Shown: positions 15,528 through 23,806, numbered from the stretch's first letter. The stretch is 64,000 bases of DNA from a bacterium (GCA_030431455.1 JAUIJE010000009.1:248001-312000); one strand, 5' to 3'. The notes: generated by a model from the sequence alone, not told the origin. Made by a program: numbers and translations.

Positions 15528-18500
15528 ATGAAACGTGGGTTGTGGACTGGATTGTGGACGCTGGGGCTGGTGTTGGCGGTGCCGCTGGGGGCGGGGTGCC
15601 CCGGCACGGCCGGGGATGGAGACGGGGACGGCGATGGCGATGGAGACGGAGATGGCGACGGTGACGGTGACGGAGATGGCGACGGTGACGGCGATGGCGA
15701 TGGCGACGGCGACGGCGACGGGGACGGGGACGGGGACGGTGACGGCGATGGGGATGGTGATGAGTTCACGTTCCCGTACGAGTGGCCCTACCCGTTCGAG
15801 GAGGTGACGATCACCCCGGACGCGTCGTGGACCACCACGATCAACCGCGACCATGCCTTTGTGGTGCGCCCCTACGACGGCTATTCACGGCCGCTCCCGG
15901 GGTACGTGAAGTTTTCCATTCTCATGCGCGATCCGGACACGGTGTACTTCCAAGACACCCAGCAACTCCCGTTTCACTACGATTTTGCCACCGCCCACCT
16001 GGACCCGTTTTTGGGCATGAGCCACGCGGCCTTCGACGCGGTGTCGCTGCACCAAGAGGGGCAGGAGGTCGTGCTCGGGGCGGTGGTGTTCGCGCCGGTG
16101 GACGCGCCGGCCGACGAGTACGGCATTCAGTTCGTGCGGCAGGACGCGATGCATCCCGAACTGGTGAAGATCCTGCACGACCTGGTGGTGAGCGCGGTCG
16201 AACAGACCACGCCGTTCTATTTTCCCACCTTTGAACAGCAGGGCGTGGCCCAGACCTATGCCGACTACTTCCTCGACGAGGGGGTGGTGATCTCGGACGC
16301 GGGCCGCTGGGCCAAGGACGACGACTGTTACGTGGAGGGCTGGGCCTACGGCCGGCTGGTGGAGGTCGATCCCGCCGAGGTCAACAATGCCTATGCAAGT
16401 GGTGCGCTCTTGCCCACCGACATCCTCGTCCTGGACGGGGTGCCGGCCGAGATCCCGTTTGTGCAGGGGGTGATCAGCCGCTCGGCCTCGACCCCCAACA
16501 GCCACGTGGCAATCCTCGCCGCGCAGTACCAGACCCCGTTTGTGTTCGTGCGGGACGAGGCCGCCCTCGACGACATCGACGCCCTCCTGGGCCAGACCGT
16601 GATGCTGGTGGTCGAGGCCGATTACACCGGGACCTGCAAGGCGGAGGTGTTCGACGCGTCCGGCTTCCCCGCGGCCACCGTGGACCATTTGCTCGACCTC
16701 AAGGTGCCGGCCCCGGTGGTGTTCGAGGCCAAGGACACCGCGGGCGCGGTGAGCCTCGCGGTGGACGATCTCGGCCCCGATGACGCGCGGTACGTCGGGG
16801 GCAAGGCCGCCCACTACGGCCTGCTCATGGACGTGCACGATGAGCCCGTGGTGCGCGACGCGGTGGCCCTGACCTTCGACGTGTGGGACGCGTTCATGGC
16901 CCAGCCCCACACCGACGGCGGGACCTACGCGAGTCAGATCGAGGCCCGCTTGTCGGGGCACGCGTTCCCGCCCGACTTCGACGCGCTGTTCGACGACCTG
17001 GCCGCGGTGCGGGACATGATCGAGACCGCGCCGTTCCCCAGCGATCTGGGCGACGAGGTGCTCGGCGCGCTCGCAGGCTACGAGCCGCTGGTCCGGCTGC
17101 GGTTCCGCTCGTCGACCAACGTCGAGGACGGCGAGACGTTCACCGGGGCGGGGCTGTACGACTCCAAGACCGGCTGCCTCGCCGACGACCTTGATGAAGA
17201 CGGGGCCGGGCCCAGCGCCTGCGACCCGGGCGAGGCCAATGAAAAGGGCGCGCTGCGGGCCCTGCGCAAGGTGTACGCCAGCTTCTACAATGACAATGCA
17301 TTCGTCGAGCGGCTGCGGCGCGGGGTGGACGAAGCCGACGTGGGCATGGCGGTGCTCGTGCACCGCTCGTTCCCCGACGAGACCGAACAGGCCAACGGCG
17401 TGGTGGTGCTGCGCCGCTCGGGGGTGAGCGACCAGCTCGAGGTGGTGACCCAAAAGGGGGCGGTGTCGGTGACCAACCCCGACACCGCGGCGCTGCCCGA
17501 GGTGATGAGCATCTACGCCAGCACCCTCGGCACCTACCCCACCTTGGTGCAGTCGTCGTCGTTGCTGCCCCTGGGGGCCACGGTGATGACCGACCCCGAC
17601 GACTACGAGACCTTGACCCAACACCTGCGGCTGGTGGCGGACCGCTACGAGGACGTGGTCAGCCCGGTGGTGCCGTTCACCCTGGACTTCGAGTTCAAGA
17701 AAGTCGTCGACGAGGGCTTGGTGGTCAAGCAGGTGCGGCGCCTGCCGCAACCCACCGCCCAACAGGACACGGTGTTCGTCGACAAGGCCCCGGAGCTTTG
17801 TGTGTTCCAGGGCGAGACCGGCGAGGTGTTCGCCAACCACCGGCTGAAGTCCCGGCTCACGCTGCGCACCGATTCGTTCCCGGTCACCGAGGAGCGACTC
17901 GCCCAGGCCATCGTCACCGACAGCAACCTGTTGTCGCTGGCCGCCGACGGCACGTTCCAGACCCACACCGGGGCGCTCGGCACCTACCCCAATGCCGTTC
18001 ACACCGCGGACGGCAACGACGTGCACGACGTGTTCGACGTGGGGCCCGTGACCTGGGACCTCGGCTACACCGTGCCCCTGACCGTGGGCCCCTCCGATGT
18101 GCCCATCATCGGCCTGTCCGACCTCGGGGTGTACGTGATGGCGACCCAGCCGAGCCCGATGCCGCAGTCCAACTACGGCGGCGTCCCGTCCAGCGGCACC
18201 GAAGACTGGATCAATCTTCAGCCCTGCGCCCCCGACGCGCCGCCCCCGGGGGCGATCCCCCACCACGTCGACGTCACCCACGGGGGCATCAGCGTGGCGG
18301 TGGACATGTTCTACCCGCCGGCCACGTTCCAACAGGGCGCGGGCTACACCGCGTGGTGGGTGGGCTGGGACCAGACCGTGATCACCGGCCTCACCACCGA
18401 TCCCCTGGTGCTCACCGGCTACTGGTCCCAGACCTTCCGGCCCGAGCACCACAACTTCTCCGAGCACTTCGTGTTCGAGCCCCGGCTCGACGAGAACGTC

Positions 18501-18632
18501 ACCGCCGCCCAGCTCGATGAGCTGGCCGCCGCCGACATCAAACAAATCTACATCTACGGCGGGCTGCTCTCGCCCGGGGGCGAGGGCGTCGTGTACCTCA
18601 TCGGCTTCGACGACGTGCCGCGCGAACCCTGA
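15528..18632 (+). CDS. lipoprotein with Gly-Asp linker and PEP synthase-like domains in reversed order
   Basis: The 1,034-residue product starts at ATG 15528 (GAGG seven bases upstream; an in-frame ATG at 15483 has no site). Signal and lipobox are LVLAVPLGAGC. A (Gly-Asp)25 linker follows at residues 29-78. A segment near 300-350 (VQGVISRSASTPNSHVAILA) resembles the phosphohistidine domain of PEP-utilising enzymes with its His. VGGKAAHYGLL (about 425) and RFRSSTNVEDGETFTGAGLY (about 525) match the PPDK N-terminal ATP-grasp domain. In PpsA/PPDK the ATP-grasp domain comes first, so the order here is reversed. A beta-rich C-terminal domain ends the protein. ATP chemistry outside the cytoplasm would be unexpected, so activity is uncertain. 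Confidence 0.85.
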   Translation: MKRGLWTGLWTLGLVLAVPLGAGCPGTAGDGDGDGDGDGDGDGDGDGDGDGDGDGDGDGDGDGDGDGDGDGDGDGDGDEFTFPYEWPYPFEEVTITPDASWTTTINRDHAFVVRPYDGYSRPLPGYVKFSILMRDPDTVYFQDTQQLPFHYDFATAHLDPFLGMSHAAFDAVSLHQEGQEVVLGAVVFAPVDAPADEYGIQFVRQDAMHPELVKILHDLVVSAVEQTTPFYFPTFEQQGVAQTYADYFLDEGVVISDAGRWAKDDDCYVEGWAYGRLVEVDPAEVNNAYASGALLPTDILVLDGVPAEIPFVQGVISRSASTPNSHVAILAAQYQTPFVFVRDEAALDDIDALLGQTVMLVVEADYTGTCKAEVFDASGFPAATVDHLLDLKVPAPVVFEAKDTAGAVSLAVDDLGPDDARYVGGKAAHYGLLMDVHDEPVVRDAVALTFDVWDAFMAQPHTDGGTYASQIEARLSGHAFPPDFDALFDDLAAVRDMIETAPFPSDLGDEVLGALAGYEPLVRLRFRSSTNVEDGETFTGAGLYDSKTGCLADDLDEDGAGPSACDPGEANEKGALRALRKVYASFYNDNAFVERLRRGVDEADVGMAVLVHRSFPDETEQANGVVVLRRSGVSDQLEVVTQKGAVSVTNPDTAALPEVMSIYASTLGTYPTLVQSSSLLPLGATVMTDPDDYETLTQHLRLVADRYEDVVSPVVPFTLDFEFKKVVDEGLVVKQVRRLPQPTAQQDTVFVDKAPELCVFQGETGEVFANHRLKSRLTLRTDSFPVTEERLAQAIVTDSNLLSLAADGTFQTHTGALGTYPNAVHTADGNDVHDVFDVGPVTWDLGYTVPLTVGPSDVPIIGLSDLGVYVMATQPSPMPQSNYGGVPSSGTEDWINLQPCAPDAPPPGAIPHHVDVTHGGISVAVDMFYPPATFQQGAGYTAWWVGWDQTVITGLTTDPLVLTGYWSQTFRPEHHNFSEHFVFEPRLDENVTAAQLDELAAADIKQIYIYGGLLSPGGEGVVYLIGFDDVPREP
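15612..15761 (+). repeat. 25-copy GGNGAY tandem repeat encoding (Gly-Asp)25
   Basis: Twenty-five in-frame hexamers of the form GGNGAY code for alternating Gly-Asp. Third positions vary freely among copies, so the DNA is not a recent perfect expansion and the protein sequence seems to be under selection. The linker follows the lipidated Cys within a few residues and should hold the folded domains away from the membrane; its negative charge might bind calcium. Confidence 0.95.
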
Positions 18633-19724
18633 TCACGCCCCCGGCGGCCAGGGAATGGCCTTGACCTGGTGATTGTCCAGGTCGGCTATCCACAGTAGCC
18701 CGTCGTGGATCAGGACCGCGGCGGGGCGGTTGAGGCGCGCGCCGCCGGCCCCGGGTTGGCCCGTGCCCAGCACCGGCCGCGGGGGCTCTTCGGCGAAGGT
18801 GGCCACCACCTGGTGTTGGTAGAGGTCGGCCACCACCACCCGGCCTTGGTCGTCGACCGCGACCCCGTGTGGCATCGCGAACGTGGCCTCGACGCGAGGC
18901 GTGCTCAGGCCGGTGGGGGCCGAAAACGCGCGAAGCATTTTGGCCCCGGCGTCGGCGATCAACACCACCGACGAGCCCGCGGCCCGCGCCAGATCCATGG
19001 GCATGTGAAGCGTGCCGGTGCCGAGCGCGCCGTCGTCGTGACCGGCCTGCCCGGTCCCGGCCACGGTGGTCACTTGGCCGTCGTGTACCCGGCGCAGCCG
19101 CGCGTTGCCGATGTCGGCCACGAGCACCGACCCGTCCGCGTCGAGGAGGATCCCGTGGGGCGAGGCGAACTGCGCGGTGGCCGCGGGCCCATCGGCGAAC
19201 CCCGATTGGCCGGGCACCCCCGCGAGGGTGGAGACCACAAACCCTGCTTGCTCGTCGGGGGTGAGCAGCCGGAGGGTGTGGTTGCTGGCCTCGGCCACGA
19301 CGATGGACCCGTCCTTGTTCACCGCCACGCCGTGGGGGCTGTTGAGCTTGGCGGCGACGGCGGGGCCGTCCTGGTGCCCGGCTTTGTCCGGTCCCCCCAC
19401 CAGGGTGGTGACGGTGCCGTCTTTGGACACCGCCCGCAGCGCGTGGTTGCCGATGTCCGCGACCACGACCCGGCCGGGGCCGTAGGCGGCGAGCCGAATG
19501 GGTTTGGAAAACTGGGGCGGGTCGTCGGAAAAGCCGGCCGTGCCGGTGCCGACGACAAACCCGCCCGGGGGTGGCGCGTGGACGTCGTCCCCCGCGGGCT
19601 GGCTCGCGGCGCCGGCGGGGTGGCTGGCCGGGGCCGAAGGGGGGGACGACGACGAGCGCGGGCAGCCGGCGCACAGACCGAGGGACACGGCGAAGAGGAG
19701 GACAGTACGAGGGGCGAACACCAT
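18633..19724 (-). CDS. NHL-repeat beta-propeller lipoprotein
   Basis: The 363-residue product starts at ATG 19724, with GGAG six bases upstream; a GTG two codons earlier is less well placed. Residues 1-23 form a lipoprotein signal (LLFAVSLGLCAGC), followed by a Ser/Pro/Ala linker. About six NHL-type repeats follow, each with phrases such as SPHGVAVNKDGSIVVAEASN, SPHGILLDADGSVLVADIGN and MPHGVAVDDQGRVVVADLYQ, which should fold as a propeller. Such domains bind proteins or small ligands at cell surfaces. Its stop codon abuts the stop of the convergent lipoprotein gene (TGATCA). Its start is only 43 bases from the divergent gene at 19768. Confidence 0.9.
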   Translation of the reverse strand: MVFAPRTVLLFAVSLGLCAGCPRSSSSPPSAPASHPAGAASQPAGDDVHAPPPGGFVVGTGTAGFSDDPPQFSKPIRLAAYGPGRVVVADIGNHALRAVSKDGTVTTLVGGPDKAGHQDGPAVAAKLNSPHGVAVNKDGSIVVAEASNHTLRLLTPDEQAGFVVSTLAGVPGQSGFADGPAATAQFASPHGILLDADGSVLVADIGNARLRRVHDGQVTTVAGTGQAGHDDGALGTGTLHMPMDLARAAGSSVVLIADAGAKMLRAFSAPTGLSTPRVEATFAMPHGVAVDDQGRVVVADLYQHQVVATFAEEPPRPVLGTGQPGAGGARLNRPAAVLIHDGLLWIADLDNHQVKAIPWPPGA

Positions 19725-19755
19725 GGACACTCCGGGGTGGGGCGGGCAGAGCCTG

Positions 19756-19761
19756 TATAGT
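19756..19761 (+). promoter_or_regulatory. -10 box for a leaderless transcript
   Basis: TATAGT lies six bases upstream of the GTG start at 19768, so transcription should start at or next to the first codon. No Shine-Dalgarno sequence is present and no good -35 is visible. Similar boxes precede 38582, 41451 and 62206. Confidence 0.5.
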
Positions 19762-19767
19762 TCGTGC

Positions 19768-21261
19768 GTGCGCGAACGGCTTCACCGGTGGCTGGCGACG
19801 TCGTGGGGGGCCCGGCTGGCGGTGGCGGCCGGGCTCTTGATCGTGTTCGGCCCCGTGATCGGCTACGACGGCATGAGCGCCGACGCGGCCGGCTTCTTTT
19901 GGGCCCGCGAAGACCCCGGGCCGTTTTTGAAGGTGGCGGGGGACGGGCGGCCGCTCAACGCGCTGTTGTTGTGGTGGGCGATGTCGTGGCCGGACACCGC
20001 CGAAGGGCTGTGGCTGCTGCGGGCCGCGTTCTTGATCCAGTTGGTGCTGCTCGGGTGGGGGCTTTTGGCGTTTGTGGCCCCGCGGCGGGGTCGGGTGGCG
20101 GGGGTGGCGGTGGCGCTGTTGCTGTTGGCCGGCCCGGGCATGATCGCGCGGTGTTTCGCCCAATCCTATTGCACGCCGCTGGCGTGGGCGGGCGCGCTCC
20201 TGGCCGCGGCGTGTTTTCGGCGCTCGGTGGCGGCGACCGCGCCGGGGGCCCGGTGGGGGTGGGGCCTTTGCGGGAGCGTGGCCCTGGTGGGGGCGTGGTC
20301 GGTGTACCAGCCGCTGGGCATGACCTTGGTGGGGCTGTTCGTGTTCGAGCTGACCACCAGCGAGGATCGGGACGGCGGGGGGCTTCGCCGCTGGGTGGCC
20401 ACCTACGCCGGGTTTGGGGGGGCGGCGGTGATCGCCTACGTGGTGGTGGTGATGCGGTGGTTGCGCGGCTGGCTCGAGGCCCCCGATGTGCAACGGGCCG
20501 CGCTCAGCGTCGAGCCGGTGAAGAAGTTGGTGTGGTTTTTCGCGATGCCCCTGCGGGACGCGCTCGGCCTGTTCGTGGTCACGCCGTCGGACCCGGTCCG
20601 GGACGCGGGGCTGTTCGACGCCGATGTGCTCGGCCAGGGCGACCTTGTGGCCCGGGGGTTCGGGGCGTTGCTTCACCCCGCCTATGCATGTGCATTGTTG
20701 GGCGGGCTTGCGTTGCTGTGGTCGTGGCGGCACCATGTCCGGAACTGGCCGCGGCACCGGGCGGTGGTGCTCGCGTTGTTGGCCGGCGCGCTCCCCGCGG
20801 CCTACGCGCTCAACCTCGTGGTGGCGTCGTTTTGGTCGCCGTACCGCACCCAGGTTCCGCTCTACACCGTGGTGGTGCTCACCCTGTGGGGGGCCGCGTG
20901 GTCGGCGCCGGGGGTGCGCCGGTGGGTCGCGGTGTGGGTCGGGGCCACCCTGCTCGGCGGGCTCTGGCTGGGGGTGGGCATGATCCGCCTCCCCGCCGAG
21001 CGGGAGTGGGCCGATGCCACCGAGCAGTTGCGCGCGCTGGCCCCCGACACGCGCCGGGTGCGGCTCCGCCCCGCGGCGGAGACCGCGTACTATGGCTGGG
21101 GCATGCGCTACGAGCTCGGCCGCCCCGCGACCGCGGCCCCGTGGGGCCAAATTCCCTACGTACAGGTGGCGTGGCACGCCCTGGGCCGCGCCCCCCTCGA
21201 CGGGGTCGAGGTGGTGGACGACGCAGCGGGGGCGGATGTGGTGCTCGGCCGGCGCGAGTGA
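19768..21261 (+). CDS. polytopic membrane protein, glycosyltransferase-like
   Basis: The 497-residue product starts at GTG 19768, placed by the TATAGT box and by the start of the positively charged N-terminus before helix 1 (LAVAAGLLIVFGPVIGYDG). About ten hydrophobic helices span residues 15-420, and a soluble C-terminal tail of about 80 residues follows. The overall form resembles GT-C-type or O-antigen-related membrane proteins (a short Asp-containing first loop, SADAAGFFWARED), but there is no decisive catalytic motif. Longer frames beginning further upstream are rejected because they run across the divergent NHL gene. It converges with the aldolase operon, with three bases between the genes. 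Confidence 0.75.
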   Translation: MRERLHRWLATSWGARLAVAAGLLIVFGPVIGYDGMSADAAGFFWAREDPGPFLKVAGDGRPLNALLLWWAMSWPDTAEGLWLLRAAFLIQLVLLGWGLLAFVAPRRGRVAGVAVALLLLAGPGMIARCFAQSYCTPLAWAGALLAAACFRRSVAATAPGARWGWGLCGSVALVGAWSVYQPLGMTLVGLFVFELTTSEDRDGGGLRRWVATYAGFGGAAVIAYVVVVMRWLRGWLEAPDVQRAALSVEPVKKLVWFFAMPLRDALGLFVVTPSDPVRDAGLFDADVLGQGDLVARGFGALLHPAYACALLGGLALLWSWRHHVRNWPRHRAVVLALLAGALPAAYALNLVVASFWSPYRTQVPLYTVVVLTLWGAAWSAPGVRRWVAVWVGATLLGGLWLGVGMIRLPAEREWADATEQLRALAPDTRRVRLRPAAETAYYGWGMRYELGRPATAAPWGQIPYVQVAWHALGRAPLDGVEVVDDAAGADVVLGRRE

Positions 21262-21264
21262 GCG

Positions 21265-21948
21265 TCAGCCGCGCCGGGCCGCGGCCCCGAGCCCGGCCTT
21301 GGTGCGGGCGGCGAGGAGCTTTTTCACGTCGTCGCCGGGCAGGGCGCGGAGGGGGCCGAGCCCCGCGGCCGCGGTGAGAATCTGTGCATAGTGCTCGACG
21401 AGCTCCAGCCGCAGGTAGGCCTGCTCGAGGTCTTGGCCCACGATGAGCACCCCGTTGTGGGCGATGAGCATCGCGTCCGCGTCCCCTTCGGTGAGGGCCT
21501 TCGCAATGTCATTGTCCTGTGACGCGGACTTGGGCATCGCGTACGGGATGAGCGGAACGTTCGCCCCCAGGCTGACCACCATCTCGGGCAGGGCGGGCAC
21601 CCCCAGGGATCGGCCCGCGAGGCCGAAGGCGGTCGCGCACGGGGGGTGGGCGTGCATCACCACCTGCACGTCGGGGCGCGCGCGGTAGCAGGCGGCGTGC
21701 AGGTGCCACTCGGAAAACAACCGCTTGGTCCCGGACAGCTTCTTGCCCTCGAGGTCGACGATGACGGTGTCCGCGGGCCCGACCTCGGCCTTGGCGGTGG
21801 CGGTGGGGGTCGCGTAGAAACGTTGCCCGTCGGGGGCCCGCAGCGAGATGTTGCCGTCGTGGTTGGCCACCCAGCCCCGGGCGGCCAGGCGCTTGGCATA
21901 GTCAGACAGCCCACGCTGGTACGCGGTGTGACCTCGGGTGGCGCTCAT
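21265..21948 (-). CDS. class II aldolase/adducin-family protein (fuculose-1-phosphate aldolase-like)
   Basis: The 227-residue product has HDGNISLRAPDG (substrate-phosphate loop), SEWHLHAACYRARPD with the catalytic Glu position, and HAHPPCATAF with two zinc-binding His. These are marks of class II aldolases that cleave sugar phosphates to an aldehyde and DHAP. The third zinc His normally lies in A-N-H-G; here the order is A-H-N-G (LIAHNGVLIVG), so the ligand is shifted or lost. It is the last gene of an operon, overlapping the EutN/CcmL gene by four bases (ATGA). Class II aldolases occur in sugar-phosphate-type bacterial microcompartment loci, which supports a joint role. Confidence 0.9.
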   Translation of the reverse strand: MSATRGHTAYQRGLSDYAKRLAARGWVANHDGNISLRAPDGQRFYATPTATAKAEVGPADTVIVDLEGKKLSGTKRLFSEWHLHAACYRARPDVQVVMHAHPPCATAFGLAGRSLGVPALPEMVVSLGANVPLIPYAMPKSASQDNDIAKALTEGDADAMLIAHNGVLIVGQDLEQAYLRLELVEHYAQILTAAAGLGPLRALPGDDVKKLLAARTKAGLGAAARRG

Positions 21949-22250
21949 GCCGTGTGCACCTCGTCGACCACGGCCACGATCATGGACCGCACCGGGAGGT
22001 CGTCCCGGGTCACGGCCTCGGACACGGGCACGCCGTGGTCGCGGCCGATGATCTGCCGGATGCCGCTGCCTTCGCGGAGCACGAGCACGGTGTCGCCGAT
22101 GCCGGCTTGGGCCCGGTCGATGGCGAGGATGCTTTGGCCGGACGGGGCTTGGTTCTCGTCGAGCGCTTCCACCGCGAGCAGCTTCTCACCCTGGTACGCC
22201 GGGTGTTTGACCGTCATGGTCACGGTGCCGGTGACCTTGCACAGGATCAT
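21945..22250 (-). CDS. bacterial microcompartment pentameric vertex protein (EutN/CcmL family), second copy
   Basis: The 101-residue product matches the BMC-P (EutN/CcmL) family along its length: CKVTGTVTMTVKHPAYQGEKLL at the start is split by the typical turn, AIDRAQAGIGDTVLVLREGS is the signature middle, and SMIVAVVDEV is the end strand. Pentamers of this family close the vertices of microcompartment shells. It overlaps the upstream paralogue by four bases and the aldolase gene by four. No hexameric (BMC-H) shell gene is in the window. Confidence 0.93.
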   Translation of the reverse strand: MILCKVTGTVTMTVKHPAYQGEKLLAVEALDENQAPSGQSILAIDRAQAGIGDTVLVLREGSGIRQIIGRDHGVPVSEAVTRDDLPVRSMIVAVVDEVHTA

Positions 22251-22525
22251 GGCCGGGCCTTGTTGCCCTGGACGTCGTCGACGATGCCCACGATGGCGGC
22301 GTCCACGGGCACGAACGAGGGGGTATGGGACAGGGCGGCTTCGCGGCTGCCCACGCAGGTCACGAGATCGCCTTCGCCCGCTTGGGCGCCGTCGATGGCC
22401 ACCTGCAGACCGCCTTTTTCGTGGCCGTCGTTGTCCAGGGGCTGGATCAGCAGCAGCTTGGTCCCGGCCAAGCCCTCGACTTTGGTGCTGGCCACCACCT
22501 GGCCTTTGACCCGTGCAAGATACAT
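22247..22525 (-). CDS. bacterial microcompartment pentameric vertex protein (EutN/CcmL family), first copy
   Basis: The 92-residue product starts at ATG 22525 (MYLARVKGQVVASTKVEG), a standard BMC-P beginning. The core is QVAIDGAQAGEGDLVTCVGS and the end is VDAAIVGIVDDV. A longer reading that starts at 22783 is rejected because it would lie inside lspA. The start is seven bases after the lspA stop, so it is in the same operon. Two different pentamer genes in a row are common in true microcompartment loci, where different BMC-P proteins share vertices. Confidence 0.93.
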   Translation of the reverse strand: MYLARVKGQVVASTKVEGLAGTKLLLIQPLDNDGHEKGGLQVAIDGAQAGEGDLVTCVGSREAALSHTPSFVPVDAAIVGIVDDVQGNKARP

Positions 22526-22532
22526 GTGGTCC

Positions 22533-23225
22533 TCAGGCCCCGGCGCCGTTTTCGACGGGGGCGTCGCCCACCTCTTCGTCGTCCTCGTGGTACAGCGGGC
22601 GGAACGTGCGGAACAGCACGCTGAGCGCGCCCACCACAATGCAACTGTCTGCAATGTTGAACGTGGGCCAGTGGGGCCAGCTCGCCTCCCAGAACCCCGC
22701 GTACACGTCGATGAAGTCGACCACGTAGCCGAAGCGGACCCGATCGATGAAGTTGCCCATCGCCCCGCCGATGATGAGCGCAAACGCGGTCATGAGCAGC
22801 CCGTCGGGCCGGCGCTGCCGGAAGTACATGAAGCCGATGAGAATCATCGCGAAGAAGCTCACCACCAGCAGCAAGGGCCGCCGGTACTGGGCGGGAATTT
22901 GCCGGGTGAGGCTGAAGGCCGCGGCAGGATTCTCCGCGTACTTGAAGTTGAGCAGGGTGGGGATGACCTCCACCGGCTTGAGCGGGCGGTGGCGCAGCTC
23001 CTTTTTCTCCACCGCCTGGCCGTCCTCGTGGACCACCCGGGTGGTCTCGCGGACCTCGGTGAGGCTGGACTGCGCCCACGTCTTGCTGGCCTGGTCCGCG
23101 ACCACCGAAAGCAAGAACAGGGCGACGAACCACACGACCTTGTTGCGCCACACAAACAGCGTGAACGCTTTGCCGCGGGTGTCGGGGACCAGGCTTTCCG
23201 GGCTTTGCTCCATGCCGCTCGTCAT
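22533..23225 (-). CDS. lspA: lipoprotein signal peptidase II, second tandem copy
   Basis: The 230-residue product cleaves signal peptides of lipidated prolipoproteins in the inner membrane. Four transmembrane helices are visible. All active-site motifs are present: ADQASKTW, YAENPAAAFS, GGAMGNFIDRVRFGYVVDF and FNIADSC, with both catalytic Asp. It is longer than the usual 160-170 residues because of an N-terminal cytoplasmic extension and a charged periplasmic insertion between the first two motifs (about residues 60-90, EDGQAVEKKELRHRP). Its ATG overlaps the stop of the first copy by four bases. The large number of lipoproteins in this region would create demand for the enzyme. Confidence 0.95.
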   Translation of the reverse strand: MTSGMEQSPESLVPDTRGKAFTLFVWRNKVVWFVALFLLSVVADQASKTWAQSSLTEVRETTRVVHEDGQAVEKKELRHRPLKPVEVIPTLLNFKYAENPAAAFSLTRQIPAQYRRPLLLVVSFFAMILIGFMYFRQRRPDGLLMTAFALIIGGAMGNFIDRVRFGYVVDFIDVYAGFWEASWPHWPTFNIADSCIVVGALSVLFRTFRPLYHEDDEEVGDAPVENGAGA

Positions 23226-23806
23226 GAACGAGCGGAGGCCGGCTGAAAACCCCCTTCGTCGGGTTTTTCGGGGTCGTGGTGCCGGGCGATGCTGACCAGC
23301 ATCAACGCGCCCCCGATGACGACGCAGGCATCGGCGACGTTGAAGATCGGGAACGGGGGCCAGGCCTCGTTGATGAAGCCAGCGTGCACTTTCAAAAAGT
23401 CGACGACGTAGCCCAAACGAACCCGGTCGATGAGGTTGCCGAGCGCGCCGCCGGCGACGAGGGCGAGGGCGGCGTGGGTGTACAGCGGCAGTTCGCGACG
23501 TCGCCGCCAGGCCAACACAACGACCAACACCAAGAACGCCGACGGCACCACGATCAGCACCGGCCGGCGGATGGCCGCGGGCGCGCTCCGCAAAAAGCTG
23601 AACGCCGCGGCGGGGTTCTCGGCGTAGGAGAGCGCAAACGCCCCGTCGATGATGTCGACGTCGACGGTGCGGCGGTGGTGCACGCTGCCGTCGATGGGCT
23701 CGCTCAAGTGGTCCTGGGCCAGGCGCTTGGTCCCCTGGTCACAGGCCGAAAACACCAACACCGCCCCCACAAAAAGGAGCAGAAAACCGCGCGATCGAAT
23801 GCTCAT
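23222..23806 (-). CDS. lspA: lipoprotein signal peptidase II, first tandem copy
   Basis: The 194-residue product has the family motifs CDQGTKRLAQ, YAENPAAAFSF, GGALGNLIDRVRLGYVVDF and FNVADACVVIG, so it looks catalytically complete. It is the first gene of the operon lspA-lspA-BMC-P-BMC-P-aldolase. The two LspA proteins share motifs but differ in the periplasmic insertion and in their termini. They are therefore older paralogues, not a fresh duplication. Several LspA copies are known in myxobacteria, one case being linked to antibiotic TA, whose product inhibits LspA; a resistance role is a possible alternative. Confidence 0.95.
   Translation of the reverse strand: MSIRSRGFLLLFVGAVLVFSACDQGTKRLAQDHLSEPIDGSVHHRRTVDVDIIDGAFALSYAENPAAAFSFLRSAPAAIRRPVLIVVPSAFLVLVVVLAWRRRRELPLYTHAALALVAGGALGNLIDRVRLGYVVDFLKVHAGFINEAWPPFPIFNVADACVVIGGALMLVSIARHHDPEKPDEGGFQPASARS

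Noticed and set aside
15422-15769. Reverse-strand frame encoding a long Ser-Pro repeat
   Set aside because: It is the complement of the Gly-Asp repeat, whose forward frame is part of a complete lipoprotein gene.
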